From contig NC_080720.1 in assembly GCF_019097595.1 (NCBI RefSeq), positions 33,568,352 through 33,632,351 of the forward strand: a DNA stretch of 64,000 nucleotides, read 5' to 3'. Below the pieces are notes generated by a model. The model saw nothing but the letters and a program-made list of their open reading frames with translations. It was not told where the DNA came from and made no database searches. The stretch is from Hemibagrus wyckioides (taxonomy: Eukaryota; Chordata; Actinopteri; Siluriformes; Bagridae). Position numbers and translations under genes: made by a program. Each line of letters begins with the position of its first letter. The first letter of the stretch is position 1. Positions 45,330-56,349 of the stretch are shown here, in pieces.

Positions 45330-46246
45330 AGCTGCTTCCAGGGTGTGTAACTGGTTAAAAGTAAAACATGAAAGGGATTTTTTTTTAAAAAACGGATGTT
45401 TATTTCCTTTAACACGTGGAACTGCATCATCATCATCACCTTGATCTGTGGACACGTCCACTCCAAATCCAGAGTAAAGGTCAGAACAGGACAGTCATGT
45501 GCTCATTTTATATAGAATACACTCTGAAGAACATGTGTGTGTAATAACATGGTAATAAAATGACTTTAGATAAAGTGGTGAGATGAACGCTGCTTCCGGA
45601 GTTTGTAGCTGGTTAAAAATAAAACATGAAAATGACTATTTTTAAAAATCTGATTAGGAAACACACAGAAATGTGCAGCGTGTCGTGATCTCATGTTCAT
45701 CAACAAACACAAAGTTTAAGTGTTTATAAAAACACTACAGAACATTTAGCTCAAACCCGACAGAGAGATTCACAGACGTAATAAAACACAGAAAAGTGTG
45801 TAATAACACACACATTTATTGAAAAGAGGAATAACAATGGACTCATGTGACACGCCTGTACACACACACACACACACACAAATACAAATACAGTACAGTA
45901 CACACTAGCAAAGGAAGTAGGTGTAGCTGGAAGGCAGCCAATCACAGAGCTGCTTCTGTTTTGTCTTTGACAGCGAGGTGGAAAACAAGACAAAACAACC
46001 TGTTTGGTGAATAAAGTTTCTGTTTGTTTTGTCTATAAGACGTTTATAAACTCAGATATTAATGTAATAACCTCAGTAGATTAGTGCTGTGTCTCTTACA
46101 CACCAGTACAGGTTCAGAGGAAGGTGCTGTCTGCCTTCTTCCTCATACATCAGCTCACAGATGCACGCAATTGGCCAGTGTCTCTGTGATTGACAGTTGA
46201 GAGAGTGTAAAGCCCCACCCTCAGTGAATGCATTAAACTGGAACTG

Positions 46247-46280
<34 letters not shown>

Positions 46281-46440
46281 TCGAACTGTGGACTGAATAA
46301 CACGTCCATGACTGACTCCAAATCCAGAGTAAAGGTCAGAACAGGACAGTCATGCGCTAACCCTATATATAATACACTCTGAGGAACATGTGTGTGTAAT
46401 AACATGGTAATAAAATGACGTTAAATGAGATGGTGAGATG
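45330..46440. repeat. Local direct duplications flanking the GATGAA minisatellite
   Basis: The block GGAACTGCATCATCATC.., CTCCAAATCCAGAGTAAAGG, TCAGAACAGGACAGTCATG, ATACACTCTGA.GAACATG, TGTAATAACATGGTAATAAA occurs at 45417-45590 and again at 46239-46440, directly before the minisatellite. A smaller pair (GCTGCTTCC..GGTTAAAA.TAAAACATGAAA) lies at about 45330 and 45590. An (ATC)n tract lies at 46247-46280. Between the copies there is an AACAAGACAAAACAACCTG segment without a recognised gene. Confidence 0.7.
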
Positions 46441-46483
46441 ATGAGAAACAGGCTGCTGTCACACGTCAGATCCTCAGCTGGTG

Positions 46484-49400
46484 GAGCTGATGATGAAGTA
46501 CTGATGATGAAGCTGTGGTGATGAAGCTCTGATGATGAAGCTGTGGTGATGAAGCTCTGATGATGAAGCTGTGGTGATGAAGCTCTGATGATGAAGCTCT
46601 GGTGAAGAAGGTCTGATGATGAAGCTCTGATGATGAAGTTCTGATGATGAGGTTCTGGTGATGAAGCTCTGATGATGAGGTTCTGATGATCATGTACTTA
46701 TGGTGAAGCCCTGATGAGATGATGAAGCTCTGATGATGTTCTGATTATGAAGCTCTGAAGTTCTGAAGATGACGCTTTGATGATGAAGCTGTGGTGATGA
46801 AGCTCTGATGATGAAGCTCTGATGATGAAGCTGTGGTGATGAAGCTGTGGTGATGAAGCTCTGATGATGAAGCTGTGGTGATGAAGCTCTGATGATGAAG
46901 CTGTGGTGATGAAGCTCTGATGATGAAGCTCTGATTATGAAGCTCTGGTGAAGAAGGTCTGATGATGAAGTTCTGTTGATGAAGCTCTGATGATGAAGCT
47001 CTGATGATGAGGTTCTGGTGATGAAGCCCTGATGATGAAGCTCTGATGATGAGGTTCTGATGATCATGTACTTATGGTGAAGCCCTGATGAGATGATGAA
47101 ACTCTGATGATGAAGTTCTGGTGATGAAGGTCTGATGATGTTCTGATGATGAAGCGCTGACATTCTGATGATGAAGCTCTGATGATCAAGCTCTGATGAA
47201 ATGATGGAACTCTGATGATGAAGTTCTGATGATGAAGCTCTGAAGTTCTGATGAAGCTCTGATGATGATGTTCTGATGATAAAGTTCTGATGATGAAGCT
47301 CTGATGATGAAGCTGTGGTGATGAAGCTCTGATGATGACGTTCTGATGATGAAGGTCTGATGATGAAGTTCTGATGATTTTCTGATGATGAAGCTCTGAA
47401 GTTCTGATGATGTTCTGATGATGAAGGTCTGATGATGAAGTTCTGATGATTTTCTGATGATGAAGCTCTGAAGTTCTGATGATGAAGCTCTGATGATGAA
47501 GTTCTGATGATTTTCTGATGATGATGTTATGATGATGAAGCTCTGATGATGAAGCTCTGAAGTTCTGATGATGAAGTTCTGATGATGACGCTCTGAAGTT
47601 CTGATGATGAAGATCTGATGATGAAGCTCGGATGATGAAGTTCTGATGAAGCTCTGATGATGAAGTTCTGATGATGGTCTGATGATGAAGCTCTGATGAT
47701 GAAGTTCTGATGATTTTCTGATGATGAAGCTCTGATGATGTTCTGATGATGATGTTCTGATGATGATGTTCTGATGATGAAGCTCTGATGATGAAGTTCT
47801 GATGATTTTTTGATGATGAAGCTCTGATGATGTTCTGATGATGATGTTCTGATGATGAAGTTCTGATGATGAAGTTCTGATGATGGTCTGATGATGAAGC
47901 TCTGAAGTTCTGATGATGAAGTTCTGATGATGGTCTGATGATGAAGCTCTGAAGTTCTGATGATGAAGTTCTGATGATGAAGCTCTGATGATGAAGTTCT
48001 GATGATGTTCTGATGATGATGTTCTGATGATGAAGTTCTGATGATGAAGCTCTGATGATGTTCTGATGATGATGTTCTGATGATGAAGTTCTGATGATGA
48101 AGCTCTGATGATGAAGTTCTGATGATGTTCTGATGATGAAGCTCTGATGATGAAGTTCTGATGATGTTCTGATGATGATGTTCTGATGATGAAGCTCTGA
48201 TGATGTTCTGATGATGATGTTCTGATGATGATGTTCTGATGATGATGTTCTGATGATGAAGTTCTGATGATGTTCTGATGATGATGTTCTGATGATGAAG
48301 TTCTGATGATGAAGCTCTGATGATGTTCTGATGATGATGTTCTGATGATGAAGCTCTGATGATGAAGTTCTGATGATGTTCTGATGATGATGTTCTGATG
48401 ATGAAGTTCTGATGATGAAGCTCTGATGATGAAGTTCTGATGATGTTCTGATGATGATGTTCTGATGATGAAGTTCTGATGATGAAGCTCTGATGATGTT
48501 CTGATGATGATGTTCTGATGATGAAGTTCTGATGATGAAGCTCTGATGATGAAGTTCTGATGATGTTCTGATGATGAAGCTCTGATGATGATGTTCTGAT
48601 GATGATGTTCTGATGATGATGTTCTGATGATGATGTTCTGATGATGAAGCTCTGATGATGAAGCTCTGATGATGAGGTTCTGGTGATGAAGCCCTGATGA
48701 TGAAGCTCTGATGATGAGGTTCTGATGATCATGTACTTATGGTGAAGCCCTGATGAGATGATGAAACTCTGATGATGAAGTTCTGGTGATGAAGGTCTGA
48801 TGATGTTCTGATGATGAAGCGCTGACATTCTGATGATGAAGCTCTGATGATCAAGCTCTGATGAAATGATGGAACTCTGATGATGAAGTTCTGATGATGA
48901 AGCTCTGAAGTTCTGATGAAGCTCTGATGATGATGTTCTGATGATAAAGTTCTGATGATGAAGCTCTGATGATGAAGCTGTGGTGATGAAGCTCTGATGA
49001 TGACGTTCTGATGATGAAGGTCTGATGATGAAGTTCTGATGATTTTCTGATGATGAAGCTCTGAAGTTCTGATGATGTTCTGATGATGAAGGTCTGATGA
49101 TGAAGTTCTGATGATTTTCTGATGATGAAGCTCTGAAGTTCTGATGATGAAGCTCTGATGATGAAGTTCTAATGATTTTCTGATGATGATGTTATGATGA
49201 TGAAGCTCTGATGATGAAGCTCTGAAGTTCTGATGATGAAGTTCTGATGATGACGCTCTGAAGTTCTGATGATGAAGATCTGATGATGAAGCTCGGATGA
49301 TGAAGTTCTGATGAAGCTCTGATGATGAAGTTCTGATGATGGTCTGATGATGAAGCTCTGATGATGAAGTTCTGATGATTTTCTGATGATGAAGCTCTGA

Positions 49401-50684
49401 TGATGTTCTGATGATGATGTTCTGATGATGATGTTCTGATGATGAAGCTCTGATGATGAAGTTCTGATGATTTTTTGATGATGAAGCTCTGATGATGTTC
49501 TGATGATGATGTTCTGATGATGAAGTTCTGATGATGAAGTTCTGATGATGGTCTGATGATGAAGCTCTGAAGTTCTGATGATGAAGTTCTGATGATGGTC
49601 TGATGATGAAGCTCTGAAGTTCTGATGATGAAGTTCTGATGATGAAGCTCTGATGATGAAGTTCTGATGATGTTCTGATGATGATGTTCTGATGATGAAG
49701 TTCTGATGATGAAGCTCTGATGATGTTCTGATGATGATGTTCTGATGATGAAGTTCTGATGATGAAGCTCTGATGATGAAGTTCTGATGATGTTCTGATG
49801 ATGAAGCTCTGATGATGAAGTTCTGATGATGTTCTGATGATGATGTTCTGATGATGAAGCTCTGATGATGTTCTGATGATGATGTTCTGATGATGATGTT
49901 CTGATGATGATGTTCTGATGATGAAGTTCTGATGATGTTCTGATGATGATGTTCTGATGATGAAGTTCTGATGATGAAGCTCTGATGATGTTCTGATGAT
50001 GATGTTCTGATGATGAAGCTCTGATGATGAAGTTCTGATGATGTTCTGATGATGATGTTCTGATGATGAAGTTCTGATGATGAAGCTCTGATGATGAAGT
50101 TCTGATGATGTTCTGATGATGATGTTCTGATGATGAAGTTCTGATGATGAAGCTCTGATGATGTTCTGATGATGATGTTCTGATGATGAAGTTCTGATGA
50201 TGAAGCTCTGATGATGAAGTTCTGATGATGTTCTGATGATGAAGCTCTGATGATGAAGTTCTGATGATGTTCTGATGATGATGTTCTGATGATGAAGCTC
50301 TGATGATGAAGTTCTGATGATGTTCTGATGATGATGTTCTGATGATGATGTTCTGATGATGAAGTTCTGATGATGAAGCTCTGATGATGTTCTGATGATG
50401 ATGTTCTGATGATGAAGCTCTGATGATGAAGTTCTGATGATGTTCTGATGATGATGTTCTGATGATGAAGTTCTGATGATGAAGCTCTGATGATGAAGTT
50501 CTGATGATGGTCTGATGATGAAGCTCTGAAGTCCTGATGATGAAGCTCTGATGATGAAGTTCCGATGATTTTCTGATGATGAAACTCTGAAGTTCTGATG
50601 ATGTTCTGATGATGAAGCTCTGATGATGAAGTTCTGATGAAGATCTGATGATAAAGCTGTGATAATGAAGTTCTGATGAAGTTC
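46484..50684. repeat. 4.2-kb GATGATGAAGCTCT minisatellite with a higher-order period of 1,665 bp
   Basis: Basic units are 12 and 15 bp (TTCTGATGATGA, AGCTCTGATGATGA and variants such as AGCTGTGGTGATGA). Superimposed on these, 46985-48590 and 48650-50255 are near-identical: landmark strings (GCGCTGACATTC at 47154/48819, GTTATGATGATG at 47526/49191) are exactly 1,665 bp apart, and I found one substitution near 47510/49175. Minus-strand frames of 433 and 157 codons (SSELHHQNFIIRT-like) share their first 60 residues because of this duplication and are not genes. Confidence 0.95.
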
Positions 50685-51046
50685 TCTCCAGATGGATGTG
50701 GAATAGAAACGTGGATGTCGACTGATCAGGACTGAGCCAACAGCTGAGTCTCTGACTTTACCAACAGATTCTGCACGAAGTTCCTCTCTTGTTCCTGCAG
50801 ACGTTCACGCAGGAACACGTTCACGATACTGAGCTGTGAAATATCCATCAGTGTTTAGTTCAAACAGGAAGTAGGTTAAAGGCTTTATTTTTGAATCTGG
50901 AGGAATCTCTGTATTATTCTCACGTCCATCCTCCCACTCGTCCGTTCTCACCTTCCACGTTTATTCCTGGACGCTGCAGTCCGATTGTTAATGTCACATT
51001 TACATTCAATTTAAATACAACAGCTGAATCGAGAACAGAGCATCCT

Positions 51047-51090
<44 letters not shown>

Positions 51091-51172
51091 CTCGTTAGAA
51101 ATTTCAGCTTCCAAAATGTAATGTAATGTAATGTAATGTTTAATCGTGGCTGAGGAACAGAGACAGAAACAG
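50685..51172. other. Gene-free stretch with (CA)n
   Basis: Unique sequence 50690-51040, then (CA)n at 51050-51088 and a short (TAATG)n run at 51118-51139. No exon is credible on either strand. Confidence 0.5.
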
Positions 51173-51390
51173 AGCTGCCGCTGAGTTCTGGACTCTGATT
51201 GGTGGATCAGGTGTTGAATTCTGATTGGTGGATCAGGTGTTGAATTCTGATTGGTGGATCAGGTGTTGAATTCTGATTGGTGGATCAGGTGTTGATGAAT
51301 TCTCTCTAACAGCAGCTCTGACTGTAGCCCAGCTTTATATTAATGCACTCGCTCTGGAAGGAGTCTCCAGTGTCAGAGCTTTGTAACATA
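51173..51390 (+). mobile_element. Family A MITE-like repeat with a tandemly amplified 5' end
   Basis: CTGAGTTCTGGACTCTGATTGG begins the copy. The unit ATTCTGATTGGTGGATCAGG-TGTTGA is then present four times (51194-51293) before TTCTCTCTAACAGCAGCTCT, TTTATATTAATGCACTCGCT and GGAAGGAGTCTCCAGTGTCAG. The middle portion is deleted relative to 55345-55830, and the 3' end is missing. Confidence 0.75.
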
Positions 51391-53576
51391 AGATGAAAGA
51401 AACATGAGTTTAATTAATTACTGAGTATTAGATGCTGAATAAGGCTGTGCTGTATAAATGAGACCCTGTGTGTTTTTGGGGAGTGATGGTAAAACTCGTG
51501 TGTCGCCATGGCTACGTGTGCCAGAGTTTTGTTTATACTGTACACATCAGCCTGAGATTTCTTTTTCTCTTTTAAAACGGGAAAGCAGCTCTGAGAGTTT
51601 GGAGCTTTTGTGCAGCACAGAAATGAAGTGAAGTGAAATGAAATCCCCGAGGCGAAACTCCTCCTGCACTTTAAAGCTAATAGAGTCGTTGCACGGAGCG
51701 TGATTTATTAGCACGTTATGCAACACGTCACGTTACTAAAGACCATCTCGATCGTCATAGCTCGAGGGGAGGTTCCACCCAGAACGCCCTTAAAATATCT
51801 CTCTGACGTGAGGGGAAGTGGTTTTGAACAGTGGTGTGTAGACACGCGGGAGAAACAAACACGTGACCCTTCAGAGCGCTGAGATTTATGAGAGAGATCC
51901 TTAAAAAAAACTTCAAAGCTTCGAATGCAGGCGTGTGTCAGAAGATTCCACATAAATGATCAGGCTTCTTCTGTTCCTGTGTTTTTTACCTCAGTAAAAG
52001 CTTCGTGGGTCTCAGTAACTCTGCGCAGCGGCATTTTAGCCGTACACAGTATTTTATTAGCAATTTTGTTGGAACGACTTAACGGCAGCTTGCTAAGTCA
52101 TGAATCGTTCTCTAGCTAATGTTTCCAGTTGCTTAGCAACAGCACACAGCTTTAACTAAGACTATTCAATATAAATTCCACTACTTGGCTTTGATACTCA
52201 GACGTGTCTCACTCAGCTTCCCCGAGCGAGAAGACGGTCACCATCGAGGTTCATTCACATTTCATCCCTTTGGGGCACAACTGCACAAACACAGACGTAT
52301 CCACCGGCATGGAGAGGAAGCGTCACGTCACAGAGGTCACTTCTTCGAGCACTGAGACACGCCCCTTTCCACTCCCTGGGTCTGCCTACATTCACGCACT
52401 GTATTAAACATCATAAACATTAAACTCAGCAGGAGGAGTTCCTTTCCACAGAGTTCAACGAATAGCTCAGTGATGGACATGATTCAGTCATACTGAGGAA
52501 GTTACTCATATTGGTGAGGATGATTCTAAAAAAAATACCACTGGTATTCAGTCTGATAGAAAAACAGAGTTGCTGCGTTCATGGTGTGTGTGTGTGTTAT
52601 TAGAGAAGTAAGTGAGAGATACACACACATGTTTAATGCACTGAGCTCTGAAACGCTGTCAGTGTGTTAAGTGTCCAGTTTATTGCTGAGGTTCATTAGA
52701 TATGACGGTCAGTGTGAAGTGGAGTGTGCGGCTCGGGCGGTGAAAACACACACTCCCCAGAGCCAGAGCACTGTTTACACAGCGGCCTCCGCTCTCATGT
52801 TCAGCCTGTTAGCCGCCGCGCTGGACGGTCCGAGCGCTCCCGGACACATGGCCTCCTGCGCCGTGTCGACGCGAGCGTGCCGCTCCTCACATGAAATGAG
52901 GTCACTTTTGGAAGAGGGAGCAGAAAAAAACATCACCGGGGCATGTGAATTAAACATCGGCGCCTTTTAGCAACAAAGTGTTGAAGGTTGAGAAGGTTAC
53001 AGCAGGACAACGCCCGAGAAAAACCGACCACAACAAACACATCATAACCTCTCGTATTTGCACAAGAGGCCGTCGGGCGAGGTTTCCACCGATGAGTCTT
53101 TCCTCTATACCCAGCAGGTTGGGTCGGTTTTTCACTCGAGGGGCTCCTGAAGCAGTAGAGGAGTGTGCAGGGGAAAGCGGGGCAGAGAGAGAGAGAGAGA
53201 AGAAGGGAGGGGGCTGCACTCGTTCACCCCTGACTGCTTTTGTCAGTTATGTTTACTCCTCTCCACATTTTTTTCCTTCCTCCTCAGCGCCGATCGTTCC
53301 ACACCCAAACGGCCCGGAGGAGGAGAGCTGGGAGTTTCTACCTGCCATGCGTGTGCAGGGCGTGTCCCAATCCATCCATGACTCATGAACCCCCATCGCT
53401 CCGTTCAGTGGAATCTCCACCGGTTAGTTCTGGGTGTGAAAAGTGTGAGGCGACTCGAAAACCTGCACTCGTTTTTATCCACGCTGTCGTTCAGGAACAG
53501 GGAAAAAACACTGTTTTCCTACATGATTCCTGTGGGCCTGGGGCAGATTAAAGCTCAGGAAGAGCATTAATCATCT
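51391..53576. other. Gene-free, relatively GC-rich unique sequence; candidate regulatory interval
   Basis: 51560-52440 and 52670-53560 are nearly free of simple repeats. 52720-52900 is CpG-containing (CGGCCTCCGCTCTC, GTTAGCCGCCGCGCTGGACG, GTGTCGACGCGAGCGTGCCG). Open frames of 99-136 codons on both strands have no recognised motif or consistent splice sites. It could be an unrecognised exon or a conserved element. Confidence 0.35.
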
Positions 53577-53580
53577 TTCA

Positions 53581-53708
53581 TATAATATAATATAATATAA
53601 TATAATATAATATAATATAATATAATATAATATAATATAATATAATATAATATAATATAATATAATATAATATAATATAATATAATATAATATAATATAA
53701 TATAATAT
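53581..53708. repeat. (TATAA)n pentanucleotide array, about 25 copies
   Basis: An uninterrupted TATAA repeat over about 127 bp, with only the last unit changed (TATGA). It is notably homogeneous. Confidence 0.98.
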
Positions 53709-54588
53709 GATTTTTAAATCAGTGCAGAAATCCACAATGTGCAGGATTAAAGGAAACCTACTGAACCTCAGCGTTTACTTTACACTTTTAATCTGAACTT
53801 TGGTTTAAGTTGCTGCTCAGTTCTCTGAATCAAAACACATCTCCTGACATCGATCAGATTCGTTTCAGATGCGTCTTTATTGTCAGAAAGTCGCAGAAAT
53901 AATGGAGAACGAGAACAATACTCTGGTTTGTTTCGGGGTCTAAACGTCACACTCGGTCCGTCTGCTGCGTCTGATACCATTCCTGAGACGCTAAATAAAT
54001 ATTATTAACAATTTAAAAATGTAAAGATCAAAAAACACGTTATAAACAGGTCTGGTTCATTTCAGTGAAGTAAGTTTACGCTGCAGAAACACAGAATACG
54101 GTACTTTTAATCAGAATTCTTGCCACCAGTCACACTTTTATAACCGAAATGTATTTTTCTCAGACTTGACGTGTTGAGGAACCCTTCATGTTCCACTGGA
54201 GTGTAAATCCGAGGTGACGCACAGACCAAACATGTCACTTAGTCATCTTTATAATTCTGTACACAACCTGAGAAACTTCCAGAAATGTTTCTGTCCAGAA
54301 AAAACAGCATTGGTCTCTAACACTCCGCTCCTGTTCATCCTCCTTAAAGTAACTCCTGCTGAATTACTGTTAATGAAGAATGTGGGTTCATGTGGGGAGA
54401 GAAAAAAAAAAGCAAGAACGACGACGGCTAGGGTCTGCTTGATCTGGATCCAGTACCGGGACCAATTAGGAGCCGAGAAGCCTCGGTCATGTGATCGGTG
54501 TATGAGATTCCACATGTTTGGATGAGTCAGTGTTCCCCATTTTTCTCTCTGCACTGAGAAGAGCATGAGCCTGAGTCATCCATGATCA

Positions 54589-54627
<39 letters not shown>

Positions 54628-55158
54628 CTCTCTCGTTGTCTTTCTCTCCAGAGTCCAGAGGCAGCATAGAGGAGAGACAAAGCTGGAGATCAGTCTGGTA
54701 TTCCCCCATTCACATTCCCAAAATGCTCTTACACACACACACACACAGAGGCAGGGAGCAGGACAAAGGGAGACAGAGAGAGAGAGAGATGGAGAGAGCG
54801 AGAGAGGTACAGAGATACCGAGGGAGAAAAAGAAGTAAAGAGACAAAAAGGGAGAGAGAAATGAGTAAGAAAATAAGATTGCTAACATGAGGTGATGAAT
54901 CATGGACTTGAGTGAGGACAACACACACACACACACACATGCAGGGGAAACATTTAACTGCTCCTCGAACATCTCCTATTACAGTCACACTCCGAATCCG
55001 GAATACCAGAATCCCCAAATCCTGCTGTTTCCTGTCGGATCACCGCTGAGCATTGCAAGAGCAATAAGGATTTTCAGGGGCATTATGACTGAGTTAGCAG
55101 AACACAGCTGCCCCTAAAAGTCCCTCACTTTTCTTGCTGCCTTTTTCATATACGTTGT

Positions 55159-55194
<36 letters not shown>

Positions 55195-55344
55195 CAACTC
55201 CTAATTCACCTTTCTGTAAATCTCCACATCACACTTTGGCTGTTTCTCACTCATGAGCTCATTGGTGAAAAAACCAACACATTCGGAGTCTCTGTGTTTT
55301 TATTTAACAGTGTGATTGATTCCTACTGGTGACATCACACCCTG
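53709..55344. other. Gene-free stretch with CA/GA microsatellites
   Basis: 53750-54560 is unique and balanced in composition, with no recognised exon. (CA)n lies at 54590-54623, 54730-54747, 54921-54939 and 55160-55196, and a GAGAGA-rich purine tract at 54770-54870. Confidence 0.5.
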
Positions 55345-55830
55345 CCGCTGAGTTCTGGACTCTGATTGGTGGATCAGGTGTTGATTAATTCTCTCTAACA
55401 GCAGCTCTGACTGTAGAGCAGGTTTATATTAATGCACTCGCTCTGATACCTTATCGTTTCCATAGCAACGGCTCATACACAGGGATGTGTCCAGCACACA
55501 CTCCACTGAAATAAACAGGCTATTACGTGGTTGATATGGAAGGAGTCTCCAGTGTCAGAGGAGACGTTTCTCTGTAACATGATGAGCCGTGGGATTTTGT
55601 TTTGTTTTAGAGAGAGAATAAAGAGAGGCTTGTGAGAGAACGACTGTTTATAGCTGCTATAACATAACTGAGAGACGCCTCACTGTGCAACTGAAGATTT
55701 CTAGTTTCTTTAATAAATAAATTATAATCATTTATACATTGCTGCTCTGTAAGAGGAATAAACCCCTGGGGTCGTACTGTTAGAGAAAATAATCCACTTC
55801 TGTGTGATAAAAGTAACTCTGCTCTCAATC
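55345..55830 (+). mobile_element. MITE-like repeat, family A, full-length copy 2
   Basis: The best-preserved copy. The 5' end is CTGAGTTCTGGACTCTGATTGG with the terminal motif GTGTTGATTAATTCTCTCTA(ACAG) at 55379. The 3' end has CTGTTAGAGAAAATAATCC (55778-55796), its imperfect inverse. Internal landmarks are TTATCGTTTCCATAGCAACG, GGAAGGAGTCTCCAGTGTCAG, GAGAATAAAGAGAGGCT and GAGGAATAAACCCCTGGGGT. No ORF. Confidence 0.75.
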
Positions 55831-55864
55831 ACATCACCACACATAGTGTCGATTATTTTACTGT

Positions 55865-55896
<32 letters not shown>

Positions 55897-56094
55897 TGAC
55901 TGACATGAATCACATTTCAGGTCAGTAAGTCAAGTGTCATTAGACTAAAACAGCGTCCAGCTTAAATGAATTGAATTAAGAGCCAGTGAAAAGCATTAGT
56001 GTGTGTGTGTGTGTGTGTGCTGAAGTGACATATTTCAGTTCAATAAAAAGAGTTTGAGTTTGTAACACACTAGCTGCAGTGTGATGAAGAAGCA

Positions 56095-56315
56095 GAACAC
56101 TTTATTTGTCACATCTAAATATATCTTTCTTCATATAGCACACTTTTGGAGTTTGGGGTCAGAGCACAGGGTCAGTCATGATTACAGCCCCCTGGAGCAT
56201 GGGGGGGTGGTTAAGAGCCTTGTTCAGGGGCCCAATGGTGGCAGCTTGGCAGTGATGGGGCGTTAACCCTGATCAACAACCCAGAGCTTTAACCACTTGA
56301 GCTACCACCGCCCCA
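56095..56315 (-). mobile_element. Interspersed fish repeat ending in the same tail as the LINE, minus orientation
   Basis: CTTTATTTGTCACATCTAAA at 56099 is the inverse of the LINE tail (TGTGACAAATAAA). It is followed by GGGGTCAGAGCACAGGGTCA, GAGCCTTGTTCAGGGGCCCA, TGGTGGCAGCTTGGCAGTGA and CAACCCAGAGCTTTAACCAC(TTGAGC). This composite is familiar from many fish genomes as a short interspersed element; the B-box-like GGGCGTTAACCC suggests a tRNA-related head. Confidence 0.55.
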
Positions 56316-56349
56316 ATAAAACTAACCAGACGTGATAAAATGTGAATAA

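Noticed and set aside
47527..48828. 433-codon minus-strand open frame (Ser/His/Ile/Arg-rich)
   Set aside because: Lies wholly within the GATGAA minisatellite. Its frame stays open only because units are 12 or 15 bp, and a second frame at 46690-47163 repeats its first 60 residues through the 1,665-bp duplication.
50726..50849. Possible minus-strand exon reading LRERLQEQERNFVQNLLVKS
   Set aside because: The frame is closed by a stop immediately before it, and the only ATG upstream is in another frame; no acceptor allows entry.
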